A stretch of DNA of 64,000 nt from Methylococcales bacterium (lineage in GTDB: Bacteria > Pseudomonadota > Gammaproteobacteria > Methylococcales > Methylomonadaceae), in assembly GCA_030753675.1 (NCBI GenBank), contig JASMBU010000008.1, positions 1 to 64,000 on the forward strand, read 5' to 3'. Positions 7,790 to 17,385 of this stretch are shown one piece after another (position 1 is the first letter of the stretch; each line of letters begins with the position of its first letter). The notes below the pieces were generated by a model. It had not been told where the DNA came from. It ran no database searches and saw nothing but the letters and a program-made list of their open reading frames with translations. The translations under genes were made by a program, and so were the position numbers.

Positions 7790-10156
7790 ATGTTTAGAGT
7801 TTTTTTTATTGTCGGTCTTTTTATTACAGTGGGGACTGTTAGCGCAGAAGGTGTCGAGAGTCTTAGCGTGATGAAAGTGACGGCTTCACCGGTTATGTCC
7901 CATGGTATTGATGTGGGTAAAGTCGCGGCCAATGTTCAGTCTGTTTCCGCTGAACAATTAGAGGCTGCACAAAGTTTATCGTTGGCTGATTATATGAATC
8001 AGCATATGGGCAGTGTTTTTGTTAATGAAGCACAAAGTAATCCGCTGCAACCGGATGTTTATTTTCGGGGTTTTTCAGCATCGCCATTGTTAGGGTTGCC
8101 GCAAGGCTTGTCTGTTTATTTGAACGGGGTTCGTTTTAATGAGCCTTTTGGTGATACCGTTAATTGGGATTTGATTCCCGAAAACGCCATTGACTCGATG
8201 GCCTTAATGTCAGGCTCCAATCCCTTGTATGGTCAAAATACCTTGGGCGGTGCCATTGCTATAAAAGCTAAAACGGGTTTTTCAGCGCCTGAGCAGGTCT
8301 TGGAAGTTTATGGCGGTAGTTGGGACCGACATTCTGAAGAGTTAAGTAGCGGTGGCAATGACGGAACCTGGGGGTATTTTCTTGATATTAAGCACTTAGG
8401 TGATTCAGGGTGGCGCGACCATTCCAGAACCATCGCTAAACAAGGTTTGGGTACACTCAGTTGGCGCGGGGGCCGCGGTGAAATGGATGTAACCTTAGCC
8501 GCGACCGACAATAAAATGGTCGGCAACGGCGTGATTCCTATTCAATTGTTAAATGAATCCAATAAGGCTATTTTTACCCATCCGGATCAAACCATTAATC
8601 GGTTGTTTTTTAGTGAGTGGTCAGGGAAATTTGATTTAACCGAACAGATTGAACTCAGCGGCAATGCTTATTTTAGACAAAATCGAAACAACACCTTTAA
8701 CGGCGATGATTCTGATTATACCGCTTGTGATGACATCGATGACGGGACTTGGACTACTGCAGGGTGTAATACCGGGGTGGGTGCGGGATTTTTAGCCACC
8801 ACAGAATATGACGATAGCGTTGCGGATTACGGTAAGGTTTATGATTTAAACGGTAATCAGGTTGCCGATAGCATAGGCCACAGCGGTACCATCAATACCT
8901 CAAAAACCCTGCAAAGAAGCCGTGGTGGCGTGATACAAACGGTTATTGAGCAAACCTTGGCAGAAGACATTGAGAATTTGTTAACGGTGGGTGCAGGCTA
9001 TGATTATGCCCGGATAAACTTTGCTCAGGATACACAGTTGGCCACGTTAACCGCCAATCGCAGTGTTGTCGGTACCGGGACTTATGTCAGAGGGCAGCGG
9101 GTTCGACTCGATACGTCATCTGAGACTTACAGCGCTTTTATCAGTGATTATTTAACCTTGCCTTCTGGGTTAACCCTTTCAGCCGGCGGGCGTTATAACC
9201 ATACTCGGGTTGAAATGCGCAATCAATATATTGTCGGGGCCGATAAATTATCCGGAACCCATAATTTTGAACGTTTTAATCCCATGGTTGGATTGACCTT
9301 CGAGCCTGTTGCTGACGTCACGTTTTATGGCAGTTATTCAGAATCCTCACGGGCGCCAACACCGAGCGAATTAACCTGTGCCGATGAAAATGACCCGTGT
9401 AAATTACCTAATGGGTTTGTGGCAGACCCACCGTTAGATCAGGTGGTGACGAAAACCTTTGAAGGCGGTATTCGGGGGCTTTCAGAGGGCTTTGATGGGC
9501 AAGGGAGTATGACTTGGAATTTGGGTTATTTTTATGCGATCAATCATGATGATATTCAATTTATTGTCGATGGGGACAGTACCACGGAAGGCTATTTTAA
9601 AAATATTGGTCAAACGCGGCGTTATGGTATTGAAACCGGATCGAGTATCGAATATCGAAGCTTGTTCAGTACGCTGGATAACTGGGCTTTATCGGTAAAT
9701 TATAGCTATTTGAGAGCGCAATATTTAGACAGTTATACGATTCATGATCCCAGAGTCGGCGGCGACGAGTTAGGTAGCGTTGCTGTTAACCCGGGTGATC
9801 GAATGACCGGTATGCCGGAACATATGTTTAAGGCGAGTTTGGGTGTGCGTTTATGGGCGCAGTGGGATTTAACCTTGGATGGGCAATACAGCGGCGATCA
9901 ATTCTACCGGGGTGATGAATCTAATATTATGGATCGGTTAGGGGGCTATTGGGTCTTTAATTTTAGGTCAAGCTATAAATTGACGGATAATATTGAACTG
10001 TTTGGGAAAGTTAATAATATAGTGGGTCGAAAATATAAAACCTTGGGTACTTTTGCCGATGCCGATGAGGTATTGGGCGACAATTACAGTAATCGCCGTT
10101 TTGTGGCTCCGGGAACACCTCGAGAAGCCTTTGTCGGTTTTAAGATTAGTTATTAA
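7790..10156 (+). CDS. TonB-dependent outer-membrane receptor
   Basis: A 788-residue outer-membrane beta-barrel receptor with a periplasmic plug. It has a signal peptide (MFRVFFIVGLFITVGTVSA), a possible TonB box in the segment SLSVMKVTAS, a plug domain beginning near LSLADYMNQH with PDVYFRGFSASPLLG and SMALMSGSNPLYGQNTLGGAI motifs, then many alternating barrel strands. It ends in ...GFKISY with a terminal aromatic residue as expected for BAM-assembled proteins. The loops are rich in Asp and there is a short Cys-containing loop near DYTACDDID. The substrate is unknown; siderophores, cobalamin, copper or lanthanide chelates are all possible in a methylotroph. No TonB, ABC or regulator genes are adjacent. 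Confidence 0.92.
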   Translation: MFRVFFIVGLFITVGTVSAEGVESLSVMKVTASPVMSHGIDVGKVAANVQSVSAEQLEAAQSLSLADYMNQHMGSVFVNEAQSNPLQPDVYFRGFSASPLLGLPQGLSVYLNGVRFNEPFGDTVNWDLIPENAIDSMALMSGSNPLYGQNTLGGAIAIKAKTGFSAPEQVLEVYGGSWDRHSEELSSGGNDGTWGYFLDIKHLGDSGWRDHSRTIAKQGLGTLSWRGGRGEMDVTLAATDNKMVGNGVIPIQLLNESNKAIFTHPDQTINRLFFSEWSGKFDLTEQIELSGNAYFRQNRNNTFNGDDSDYTACDDIDDGTWTTAGCNTGVGAGFLATTEYDDSVADYGKVYDLNGNQVADSIGHSGTINTSKTLQRSRGGVIQTVIEQTLAEDIENLLTVGAGYDYARINFAQDTQLATLTANRSVVGTGTYVRGQRVRLDTSSETYSAFISDYLTLPSGLTLSAGGRYNHTRVEMRNQYIVGADKLSGTHNFERFNPMVGLTFEPVADVTFYGSYSESSRAPTPSELTCADENDPCKLPNGFVADPPLDQVVTKTFEGGIRGLSEGFDGQGSMTWNLGYFYAINHDDIQFIVDGDSTTEGYFKNIGQTRRYGIETGSSIEYRSLFSTLDNWALSVNYSYLRAQYLDSYTIHDPRVGGDELGSVAVNPGDRMTGMPEHMFKASLGVRLWAQWDLTLDGQYSGDQFYRGDESNIMDRLGGYWVFNFRSSYKLTDNIELFGKVNNIVGRKYKTLGTFADADEVLGDNYSNRRFVAPGTPREAFVGFKISY

Positions 10157-10225
10157 TGCCCCTCAGTTTTAGTCACATGCAGTATTCTAAATTAACCTAA
10201 ATTAGGGGCGGGTAATAATAACGGG

Positions 10226-10540
10226 TTATATTTCTAAATCTCTTTTATTATAACCACCCGCGACTAACGCTTGCATCCATTTCGGTGTTAACCCACGGCC
10301 TGACCAGGTTTGACTCGAGTCTTCAGGGTTGCGGTATTTAGCGGCAACTTTAGAGTTCTTGGTGGGGTGTTTTTTAGTCTCGCCTTTAATGTCTATGGTG
10401 ATATTAATGGAGGCGGCGAGTGCTTTGATTTCAGCGATAACTTCTTTGCGTTTATTATTTTTCTTTTTAATCAGGGTTTGTTGTGCTTGGGTGATAACAG
10501 ATTCTAATTCTTGTTCTGAAAGATTATTATAATCAGGCAT
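10226..10540 (-). CDS. H-NS family nucleoid-associated protein
   Basis: A 104-residue protein: an N-terminal coiled-coil oligomerisation part rich in Glu, Gln and Lys, a basic linker (KGETKKHPTKNSKVAAKYRN), and the C-terminal H-NS DNA-binding domain with the AT-hook-like TWSGRGLTPKWM core followed by ALVAGG. H-NS proteins bind AT-rich DNA and silence horizontally acquired genes. I start at the ATG at 10540 (MPDYNNLSEQE), the usual form of such proteins; an upstream in-frame start at 10591 would add 17 hydrophobic residues without family support. It is convergent with the TonB receptor gene. Confidence 0.88.
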   Translation of the reverse strand: MPDYNNLSEQELESVITQAQQTLIKKKNNKRKEVIAEIKALAASINITIDIKGETKKHPTKNSKVAAKYRNPEDSSQTWSGRGLTPKWMQALVAGGYNKRDLEI

Positions 10541-10633
10541 GGTGATATTCACGTTACTAGTTATGAGGAGTAAGACTATTATATGTCTCAATAATATAAT
10601 AACAAGTTATTATGCTTATAAAAGTATGTATTA

Positions 10634-12094
10634 TTAACGGCCGAGTTTAAGAATTCGCTCTTCTTCAATAAAAAAGGTGAGGCGTTGATCTAAAATAGCG
10701 TGTTGATAAAAATTAATACCGGTAAATTTTTTAGCGGTTTTAATATGTTCAATCGCTTTTTCTGTGTGGCCTATTCGATAATAATATTCAGCAAGATAAC
10801 GGTAAGACTCTATCGGTTGTTGGAGTTTGTCGTAGGCTTGGGCTAATAAGTGGTAACGGGTTGAATCTTGTGTATCGGTATGCAAGCGTAGCAGTATTTC
10901 TTGGCGTGCTTGTTGTGCCTGTCCCGTTTTAATGAGAGTGGAAAGGTACAGGGTGGATAACGGCGTAAAGTTAGGGAAACGGTGGCGTGCTTTTTTGAGT
11001 ATCGTTAACGCTTTGCTGTACTGACGTGACTCGGTGGCGGTTTCAGCTAAGGCAATGTGTAGGGTCGGTCTGTCGGGCAGCGTTTTGAGTAAGGTAGTGA
11101 AGATCTTTTCAGCGTCTTTGAAATGTTGTTGCTTTAGCGCGACCCAGCCTAAGCCGTAGTTGGCAATGGCACGTTGCTCGGGTGTGCCTTGCTCGGTTAA
11201 GGTTCGGAAATAACGACCGGTCGTATCGAGGTCTTTTGAGCCTAAGACCCGCAATTTGGTCCGGATGATGCGGTAAGCAAAAGAATCGGGGTAGTGGCGA
11301 TAGGGGTGTTTTTCAGCACGATTTCGGGTGTCGGAAATTCGTGAGGCAGTGACCGGGTGTGTGCGTAGGAATTCTGGGACAGCTTGGCCATAATAGCGGC
11401 TATTTTGTTGCAGGCGTTCAAAAAAAGTTGGCATTCCATTGGGGTCAAAGTCTGCTTTAATCAGCGTTTGCATGCCGACGCGGTCAGCTTCTTGCTCATT
11501 GGAGCGGGTAAAGTTGATACGCTGCTGCACAGAATGGGCTTGCAGAGCTAACAAGGCTGCTTGACCCAATTCAGGCGATTGAGAGCCAATCAAGATGGCG
11601 GCAAGCGTAGCGGCGGCGGTCGGCAGTGATAATTGGCTCGCAGCTTCAAAGGCGCGGTAGAGGTGACGTTGAGTGACGTGAGCAATTTCATGTGAAATAA
11701 CCGAGGCCAGTTCACTTTCAGAATCCGTTGCCAAAATGAGACCCGAATTGATACCAATATAGCCGCCGGGGCCGGCAAAAGCATTTAAGTTTTTATCGAT
11801 AACGACAAAAAAGTGAAAAGAGCGTGGTTGAGATTCAGTGTGTGTCGCCAGTTTGTTTCCGATGGATTGAATGTAGGCTTGAATTTCAAGGTCTTGGTTA
11901 ATGGTTAATTGCCGATGTATATTACGGAAAAAGGCATCCCCCAATTCTTTTTCTTCGCGTGGGGAAATGAGTGTCCCGGTAGAATCACTGATGTCAGGCA
12001 GTTCAATGCTTTGGTTGACTTCCCCGCTTATTGTGCCGGTAATAAAACATAAAAAAAAAGCGATGGAGCCAGATAAAATCCTCGATTTTTGCAT
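10634..12094 (-). CDS. bepA: BepA-like periplasmic M48 metalloprotease with TPR repeats
   Basis: A 486-residue exported zinc protease. A signal peptide (about residues 1-24) is followed by an M48 domain with HEIAH at about residues 135-139 and a downstream NEQEAD that supplies the third zinc ligand. The C-terminal half (from about residue 290) is a series of TPR-like helical repeats. BepA/YfgC degrades stalled outer-membrane proteins such as LptD and assists BAM. Length and domain order match BepA (E. coli 487 residues). It is transcribed alone, downstream of the rubredoxin gene on the same strand. Confidence 0.93.
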   Translation of the reverse strand: MQKSRILSGSIAFFLCFITGTISGEVNQSIELPDISDSTGTLISPREEKELGDAFFRNIHRQLTINQDLEIQAYIQSIGNKLATHTESQPRSFHFFVVIDKNLNAFAGPGGYIGINSGLILATDSESELASVISHEIAHVTQRHLYRAFEAASQLSLPTAAATLAAILIGSQSPELGQAALLALQAHSVQQRINFTRSNEQEADRVGMQTLIKADFDPNGMPTFFERLQQNSRYYGQAVPEFLRTHPVTASRISDTRNRAEKHPYRHYPDSFAYRIIRTKLRVLGSKDLDTTGRYFRTLTEQGTPEQRAIANYGLGWVALKQQHFKDAEKIFTTLLKTLPDRPTLHIALAETATESRQYSKALTILKKARHRFPNFTPLSTLYLSTLIKTGQAQQARQEILLRLHTDTQDSTRYHLLAQAYDKLQQPIESYRYLAEYYYRIGHTEKAIEHIKTAKKFTGINFYQHAILDQRLTFFIEEERILKLGR

Positions 12095-12165
12095 TATCTA
12101 AGCGGGCAGTATTTAATGGGCGCTAGAGATATTTTGGATGATATCTCAAGTGGATAGTTAGCATC

Positions 12166-12336
12166 TTAGGGCATTAACTCAAACAGGCTTTTATCGACAC
12201 CGCAGTCAGGACAGGTCCAGTCTTCAGGGATATCTGCCCATAAGGTGCCTGGGGAAATATTGGTGTCAGGGTCGCCGAGAGCTTCATCATAGATATGGTC
12301 ACAAACGGTACAAATGTATTTTTGGTAATTCGCCAT
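12166..12336 (-). CDS. Rubredoxin
   Basis: A 56-residue iron-sulfur-free electron carrier with one Fe bound by four cysteines: [10 protein letters not shown] (CxxC) and CPDCGVDKS (CxxC), separated by the typical [10 protein letters not shown] and DIPEDWTCP segments. The start is the ATG at 12336, preceded by AAGG at a suitable distance; an ATG five codons upstream is less likely. In related bacteria rubredoxins feed electrons to alkane hydroxylases or take part in oxygen defence; no partner reductase is next to it here. Cytoplasmic. Confidence 0.95.
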   Translation of the reverse strand: MANYQKYICTVCDHIYDEALGDPDTNISPGTLWADIPEDWTCPDCGVDKSLFELMP

Positions 12337-12511
12337 TGTGGATGCCTTCATTTAATGTTGGTAGTGGTAAGAAGTCTAAAGCAACTACAGAGAGAGCGCA
12401 AATAGGCGTGTGGCGGTGCTAAAGGGTTTGCGGCTCTCTTTTTTGCCTATGATAACTGTGTGGGTTTTGTGTCGGGTGCATAATTGGCTTACTCGTAGGC
12501 TGAGGATGTAA

Positions 12512-12517
12512 TATAAT
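12512..12517 (+). promoter_or_regulatory. -10 element upstream of aceE
   Basis: A perfect TATAAT lies about 75 bases before the aceE start. A weak CTTACT (12488-12493) is 18 bases upstream. The remaining leader to 12592 shows no obvious operator to my eye, though a PdhR-type site was not excluded by search. Confidence 0.4.
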
Positions 12518-12592
12518 TAACAGTTTTGTTAAGTAAGATAAAGATTAACGATGTTAATCTCAGTTATTTAAGTCTTTTAGGAAGGGCGCTAG

Positions 12593-15271
12593 ATGAATGA
12601 TCAGATGAATAAGAAAAGTTCTAACGAAGGTGATGTTGATCCTATTGAAACCCAAGAGTGGATTGAATCACTAAAGGTCGTTTTAGAAAAAGAAGGCCAC
12701 GAACGGGCGCACTTCTTGATTGAACAATTGGTTGAAGTGACGCGGCATTCGGGTTGGGATATTCCTTTTAGTGCAAATACGGCTTATGTGAATACGATTC
12801 CTGTTTCTCAGCAGGCTAAGTTTCCAGGAGATCCAGAGTTGGAGCGAAAAATCCGCTCTTATGTTCGTTGGAATGCCATGGTCATGGTGCTTAGAGCTAA
12901 TAAGAACACCAACGTTGGTGGGCATATTTCAAGTTTTGCTTCAGCCGCAACCCTTTATGATGTGGGTTACAATCATTTCTGGCAGGCACCGTCAGAAGGG
13001 CATGGCGGCGATATGATTTTTGTCCAAGGGCACTCAGCGCCTGGAAGTTATTCAAGAGCCTTTATGTTAGGCCGATTGACCGAAGCGCAAATGGATAGTT
13101 TTCGTCAAGAAGTCGACGGGGATGGTTTGTCGTCTTACCCACATCCTTGGTTAATGCCTGATTTCTGGCAGTTTCCGACGGTTTCCATGGGTTTAGGGCC
13201 CATTATGTCTATTTATCAAGCGCGTTTTATGCGTTATATGGAAGACCGTGGTTTTGCTGAAACCGGTAACCGGAAAGTATGGGCTTTTTTGGGGGACGGT
13301 GAAACCGACGAGCCTGAATCGCTTGGTGCGATTGGGATGGCCGGTCGTGAAAAGTTGGATAATTTAATTTTTGTTATTAACTGTAACTTGCAGCGCCTTG
13401 ATGGCCCTGTGCGTGGTAACGGTAAGATTATTCAGGAATTAGAAAGTTCTTTTCGCGGTGCGGGTTGGAATGTTATTAAGTTGGTCTGGGGCGACCGCTG
13501 GGATGCGCTACTGCAACGCGATACCGAAGGCTTATTAGCCAAACGTATGATGGATTGTGTGGATGGTGATTATCAGACCTTTAAGTCTAAAGATGGCGCT
13601 TATGTGCGTGAGCATTTTTTTAATACACCGGAATTAGCGGCGATGGTTGCTGATTTTTCAGACCGTGATATTTGGGAATTAAACCGAGGCGGTCATGACG
13701 TTTCTAAGGTTTATGCGGCTTACCATGCGGCCGTCAATCACAGTGGTCAACCGACGGTTATTTTAAGTAAAACCGTTAAAGGTTACGGCATGGGTGAGTC
13801 GGGTGAGGCACAAAACACGTCTCACCAGCAAAAGAAGATGAGTTTTGACTCGTTGAAACACTTCAGAGATCGTTTTGAGTTGCCATTAACCGATGAGGCC
13901 ATAGAACAATTACCTTATTTAAAGTTTGCCGATGATTCTAAAGAAATGGAATATATGCGCGGACACCGTGAGTCGTTGGGCGGGTATTTACCTGCGCGTC
14001 GTGAAAAGGCAGAATCACTAACAGTTCCTCAACTCAGTGACTTTGACGCTCTCTTAAAAGGCACCGGTGAAAAGAGTGAGATTTCAACAACCATGGCGAT
14101 TGTTAGAATTCTTAATATTATCATTAAGAATAAAACTATTGGACGTCGGGTTGTTCCCATTGTTCCGGATGAATCGCGCACTTTTGGCATGGAAGGGATG
14201 TTCCGACAGCTAGGGATCTGGTCGCAAGTTGGACAACTTTATACCCCGCAAGATGCCGGGCAGTTGATGTTTTATAAGGAAGATAAGTCAGGCCAAGTAT
14301 TACAAGAAGGGATTAATGAAGCCGGGGGCATAAGTGATTGGATCGCCGCAGGGAGTGCTTATTCAACACATGGCGTACCGATGATTCCTTTTTACATTTT
14401 TTATTCGATGTTTGGTTTTCAGCGTATAGGTGATTTAATTTGGGCGGCTGCTGATCAACGCTGTCGTGGTTTTTTGGTGGGCGGAACAGCTGGACGAACA
14501 ACCCTTAATGGGGAAGGCTTGCAACACGGCGACGGTCATAGTCATCTTATTTCTGCTACCGTTCCAAATTGTATTTCGTATGATCCCACGTATAGCTATG
14601 AAATGGCCGTCATTGTTCAAGACGGGTTGCGTCGGATGTATGAAGAGCAAGAAGATGTTTTTTATTATATTACTGCCATGAATGAAAATCACCTGCATCC
14701 GGCTATGCCTGAGGGTGCAGAGGCTGATATTATTAAGGGAATGTATTTATTTAAAGCGGGTGAACAAAGCCGTGCGCTGCGTGTGCAGTTGTTAGGGTCT
14801 GGTGTTATTTTTCTTGAAATTGTAGCGGCCGCTGAGATGTTAAGAAGTGACTGGGGTATCGAGGCTGATCTTTGGAGTTGTCCTAGTTTTACAGAATTAG
14901 CGCGTGAGGCTTATAGTTGTGAGCGCTGGAATCGCATGCATCCTGAACAAGATAAACGACGCTCGCATGTGGCGCAATGTTTAGATGGCAGGGTTGGGCC
15001 AGTGATTGCTTCAACGGATTATATGCGTTCTTTTGCGGAACAAATTACCCCTTATGTGTCTGCACCGTATACGGTTTTAGGTACCGATGGTTTTGGTCGT
15101 TCAGATACCCGTGAGAAATTGCGGCATTTCTTTGAGGTCGATCGTTTTTTTATTACTATCACGGCATTAAAAAGCTTGGCTGATCACGGTGAAATAGACG
15201 CTAAGATAGTGACTGAGGCACTGGCCAAATATAATATTGATACTGATCTCGTTGAACCACGTTTACGTTAA
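12593..15271 (+). CDS. aceE: Pyruvate dehydrogenase E1 component (homodimeric type)
   Basis: AceE decarboxylates pyruvate with thiamine diphosphate and passes the acetyl group to the lipoyl domain of E2. The 892-residue length fits the single-chain gammaproteobacterial type (E. coli 887). The ThDP motif begins GDGETDEPES near residue 235 and ends at NCNLQRLDGP, and the His-rich active-site blocks FVQGHSAPGSYSRAF and GHDVSKVYAAYHAA are present. The ATG follows an AGGAAGGG ribosome site. aceF follows after 15 bases. No lpd (E3) follows. Confidence 0.97.
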   Translation: MNDQMNKKSSNEGDVDPIETQEWIESLKVVLEKEGHERAHFLIEQLVEVTRHSGWDIPFSANTAYVNTIPVSQQAKFPGDPELERKIRSYVRWNAMVMVLRANKNTNVGGHISSFASAATLYDVGYNHFWQAPSEGHGGDMIFVQGHSAPGSYSRAFMLGRLTEAQMDSFRQEVDGDGLSSYPHPWLMPDFWQFPTVSMGLGPIMSIYQARFMRYMEDRGFAETGNRKVWAFLGDGETDEPESLGAIGMAGREKLDNLIFVINCNLQRLDGPVRGNGKIIQELESSFRGAGWNVIKLVWGDRWDALLQRDTEGLLAKRMMDCVDGDYQTFKSKDGAYVREHFFNTPELAAMVADFSDRDIWELNRGGHDVSKVYAAYHAAVNHSGQPTVILSKTVKGYGMGESGEAQNTSHQQKKMSFDSLKHFRDRFELPLTDEAIEQLPYLKFADDSKEMEYMRGHRESLGGYLPARREKAESLTVPQLSDFDALLKGTGEKSEISTTMAIVRILNIIIKNKTIGRRVVPIVPDESRTFGMEGMFRQLGIWSQVGQLYTPQDAGQLMFYKEDKSGQVLQEGINEAGGISDWIAAGSAYSTHGVPMIPFYIFYSMFGFQRIGDLIWAAADQRCRGFLVGGTAGRTTLNGEGLQHGDGHSHLISATVPNCISYDPTYSYEMAVIVQDGLRRMYEEQEDVFYYITAMNENHLHPAMPEGAEADIIKGMYLFKAGEQSRALRVQLLGSGVIFLEIVAAAEMLRSDWGIEADLWSCPSFTELAREAYSCERWNRMHPEQDKRRSHVAQCLDGRVGPVIASTDYMRSFAEQITPYVSAPYTVLGTDGFGRSDTREKLRHFFEVDRFFITITALKSLADHGEIDAKIVTEALAKYNIDTDLVEPRLR

Positions 15272-15286
15272 GGAGCCGTTTCAAAC

Positions 15287-16915
15287 ATGTCTGATTTAAT
15301 TGAAGTAAAAGTTCCTGACCTCGGCGGTGCCAGTGATATTGAAGTCATTGAAGTCTTGGTCAGTCCCGGCGATGTTATTGAGCTTGAACAAACGCTGGTG
15401 GTTATGGAAGGTGATAAAGCGACGATGGACCTTCCTGCGAGTGCAACAGGTACGGTTGTCGACGTTAAAGTAAGTGTGGGTGACAGTGTTTCTGAAGGAT
15501 CTTTGATTGTTACGGTAAATTCAGGTGCCGAAGAGGCGGTTGAAGCAGCAGTTACGCCTGAACCTGTTGAGGAAATAAGAGCTTCGGCTACGGGTGCAGT
15601 CAGTACCGGCTCTGTTGTTGATATTAAGGTTCCTGATCTGGGCGGAGCCAGTGATATCGAAGTGATTGAGGTTTTGGTCAGTCCTGGCGATATTATTGAG
15701 CTTGAGCAAACGCTGGTGGTTATGGAAGGTGATAAAGCTACTATGGATCTTCCTGCCAGTGCAGCGGGTACGGTTGTTGAGGTTAAAGTGAGCGTGGGTG
15801 ACAGTGTTTCTGAAGGGTCTTTAATTGTTACGGTTAGTACTTCAGCTCCAAGCCCTGCACCAGAAAGTATTCGTTCTGCGCAGCCAACGCCAGCGCCGGT
15901 ATCAAAACCCGTGCAGCCAGCGCAGACACCAGCACCCACAACGCAGACACAAATCAGTACAGATGTTAATAAGGCGATTAGTGCCAGTAATGTTCATGCA
16001 ACGCCGTCAGTACGTCGTTTTGCACGTGAATTGGGTGTTGATTTATCGTTAATTCAACAAGGCAGTGGCCGTAAAGGGCGTATTCTGAAAGAAGACGTTT
16101 CGCGTCATGTTAAGAAGATGATGACGACAACGACAACGACAGGGACTGGAGCTCATGCTCCAGCCGTAGCGGGGGCTAGTGCTATTCCTGCCATACCGGC
16201 TGTTGATTTCTGTCAATTTGGTGAAATTGAAGAGCAAAAATTAAGCAAGATAAAGCGTCTGACCGGTGTTAATTTATCGCGTGTTTGGCTGAATTTACCG
16301 ATGGTAACGCATCATGATGAAGCGGATATTACCGAAATGGAAGCTTTTAGGAAGTCGCTTAAAGTCAGTGCCGAGAAAGAAGGCTTAAAAGTTACCGGCT
16401 TAGGTTTTATGCTGAAAGCTGTTGCGGCGGCTTTGAAACAATACCCACAATTTAATAGTTCATTATCGCCAGACGGTGAGCGATTAATTTTGAAGAAATA
16501 TTACAATATTGGGATTGCTGTTGATACCCCTAAAGGGTTGGTGGTACCGGTATTGAAAGATGTTGATAAGAAAAGTTTGTTTGAACTTTCCGCTGAGATG
16601 TTTGAGTTGGGTGCTAAAGCACGAGAAGGTAAATTACGTCCTGCTGAAATGCAAGGTGGCTGTATGACGATCTCAAATTTAGGTGGCATTGGCGGCACGG
16701 CTTTTACACCGATTGTCAATGCGCCTGAAGTCGCTATTTTAGGGGCCACGCGTTCGCAAATGAAGCCCGTTTGGAATGGCTCAGAATTTGTACCCAGACT
16801 GATGATGCCGTTAGATTTATCTTACGATCACCGCGTTATTGACGGTGCTGATGCGGCACGTTTTATGCAAACAATTGTTACGTTGTTGACCGATGTTCGG
16901 TTATTGTTGGTTTAA
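15287..16915 (+). CDS. aceF: Dihydrolipoamide acetyltransferase E2 of pyruvate dehydrogenase
   Basis: AceF is the 542-residue core of the pyruvate dehydrogenase complex. Domain order: lipoyl domain 1 (lipoyl-Lys about 44, MEGDKATMD), lipoyl domain 2 (Lys about 150, the same motif), an Ala/Pro/Gln/Thr-rich flexible linker (about 195-235), the peripheral-subunit-binding domain (TPSVRRFARELGVDL), a Thr- and Ala-rich linker, and the catalytic acyltransferase domain ending in SYDHRVIDGAD with catalytic His about 515. E. coli has three lipoyl domains; this one has two, close to identical. The start has a GGAG ribosome site. Confidence 0.97.
   Translation: MSDLIEVKVPDLGGASDIEVIEVLVSPGDVIELEQTLVVMEGDKATMDLPASATGTVVDVKVSVGDSVSEGSLIVTVNSGAEEAVEAAVTPEPVEEIRASATGAVSTGSVVDIKVPDLGGASDIEVIEVLVSPGDIIELEQTLVVMEGDKATMDLPASAAGTVVEVKVSVGDSVSEGSLIVTVSTSAPSPAPESIRSAQPTPAPVSKPVQPAQTPAPTTQTQISTDVNKAISASNVHATPSVRRFARELGVDLSLIQQGSGRKGRILKEDVSRHVKKMMTTTTTTGTGAHAPAVAGASAIPAIPAVDFCQFGEIEEQKLSKIKRLTGVNLSRVWLNLPMVTHHDEADITEMEAFRKSLKVSAEKEGLKVTGLGFMLKAVAAALKQYPQFNSSLSPDGERLILKKYYNIGIAVDTPKGLVVPVLKDVDKKSLFELSAEMFELGAKAREGKLRPAEMQGGCMTISNLGGIGGTAFTPIVNAPEVAILGATRSQMKPVWNGSEFVPRLMMPLDLSYDHRVIDGADAARFMQTIVTLLTDVRLLLV
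15311..15834 (+). repeat. Direct repeat of lipoyl-domain coding sequence within aceF
   Basis: Two 206-base copies, 15311-15516 and 15629-15834, encode the two lipoyl domains. By hand alignment they differ at about 22 positions (roughly 89% identical), and only three codons change the residue. They are separated by about 110 bases encoding an acidic Ala-rich linker. Confidence 0.85.
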
Positions 16916-16989
16916 TTTGTTGGTGCTGTTAGGGGTTGTCTTTCAGCGCTAACGTGTCGGTGCTTAAATAGTGAGGGTGACTGTAGCAT

Positions 16990-17385
16990 ATGAAATTTGC
17001 AGTTCAGATTAATAGCAGTCCCTATGCTGGAGCTGCAGGTGAAATGGGGTACCAATTTATTTTGGCAGCACTGGCCTCTGGACACAGTGTTCTGCAAATA
17101 TTCTTTTATTTTGATGGGATCTATCACGGTTTAGCGGCGCAACTGCCGCCCGATGATGAGCGTCAATTCCTTCGGCGCTGGAGTCAGCTCAGTCAACAGC
17201 ACGGTATTGATTTGGTTATTTGTATTTCCGCGGCACAGCGACGCGGGTTATTGTCTTTAGAGGAATCAAGGCGTCAAAATAGAATTGATCAGGATTTGGC
17301 TCCCGGCTTTCGTATTTCTGGGTTGGGTCAGTTGGTTGAGGCGACAATTAACGCTGACCGTTTTATTGTTTTCCCAGGAGCATGA
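16990..17385 (+). CDS. tusD: Sulfurtransferase TusD (DsrE family)
   Basis: A 131-residue protein of the DsrE fold. The active-site Cys is in LVICISAAQRRGL and falls at residue 78, the same number as the sulfur-accepting Cys of E. coli TusD. In the Tus relay, TusBCD takes persulfide sulfur from TusA and hands it to TusE for 2-thiouridine formation at the tRNA wobble base; in sulfur oxidisers the homologous DsrEFH works with DsrC. The ATG has a GAGGGTGA ribosome site. It overlaps the next gene by 4 bases (ATGA). Confidence 0.9.
   Translation: MKFAVQINSSPYAGAAGEMGYQFILAALASGHSVLQIFFYFDGIYHGLAAQLPPDDERQFLRRWSQLSQQHGIDLVICISAAQRRGLLSLEESRRQNRIDQDLAPGFRISGLGQLVEATINADRFIVFPGA

Noticed and set aside
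10158-10209. GCCCCT/AGGGGC pair between the TonB receptor and hns genes as a terminator
   Set aside because: The loop is 40 bases and there is no T-tract; too weak to call.
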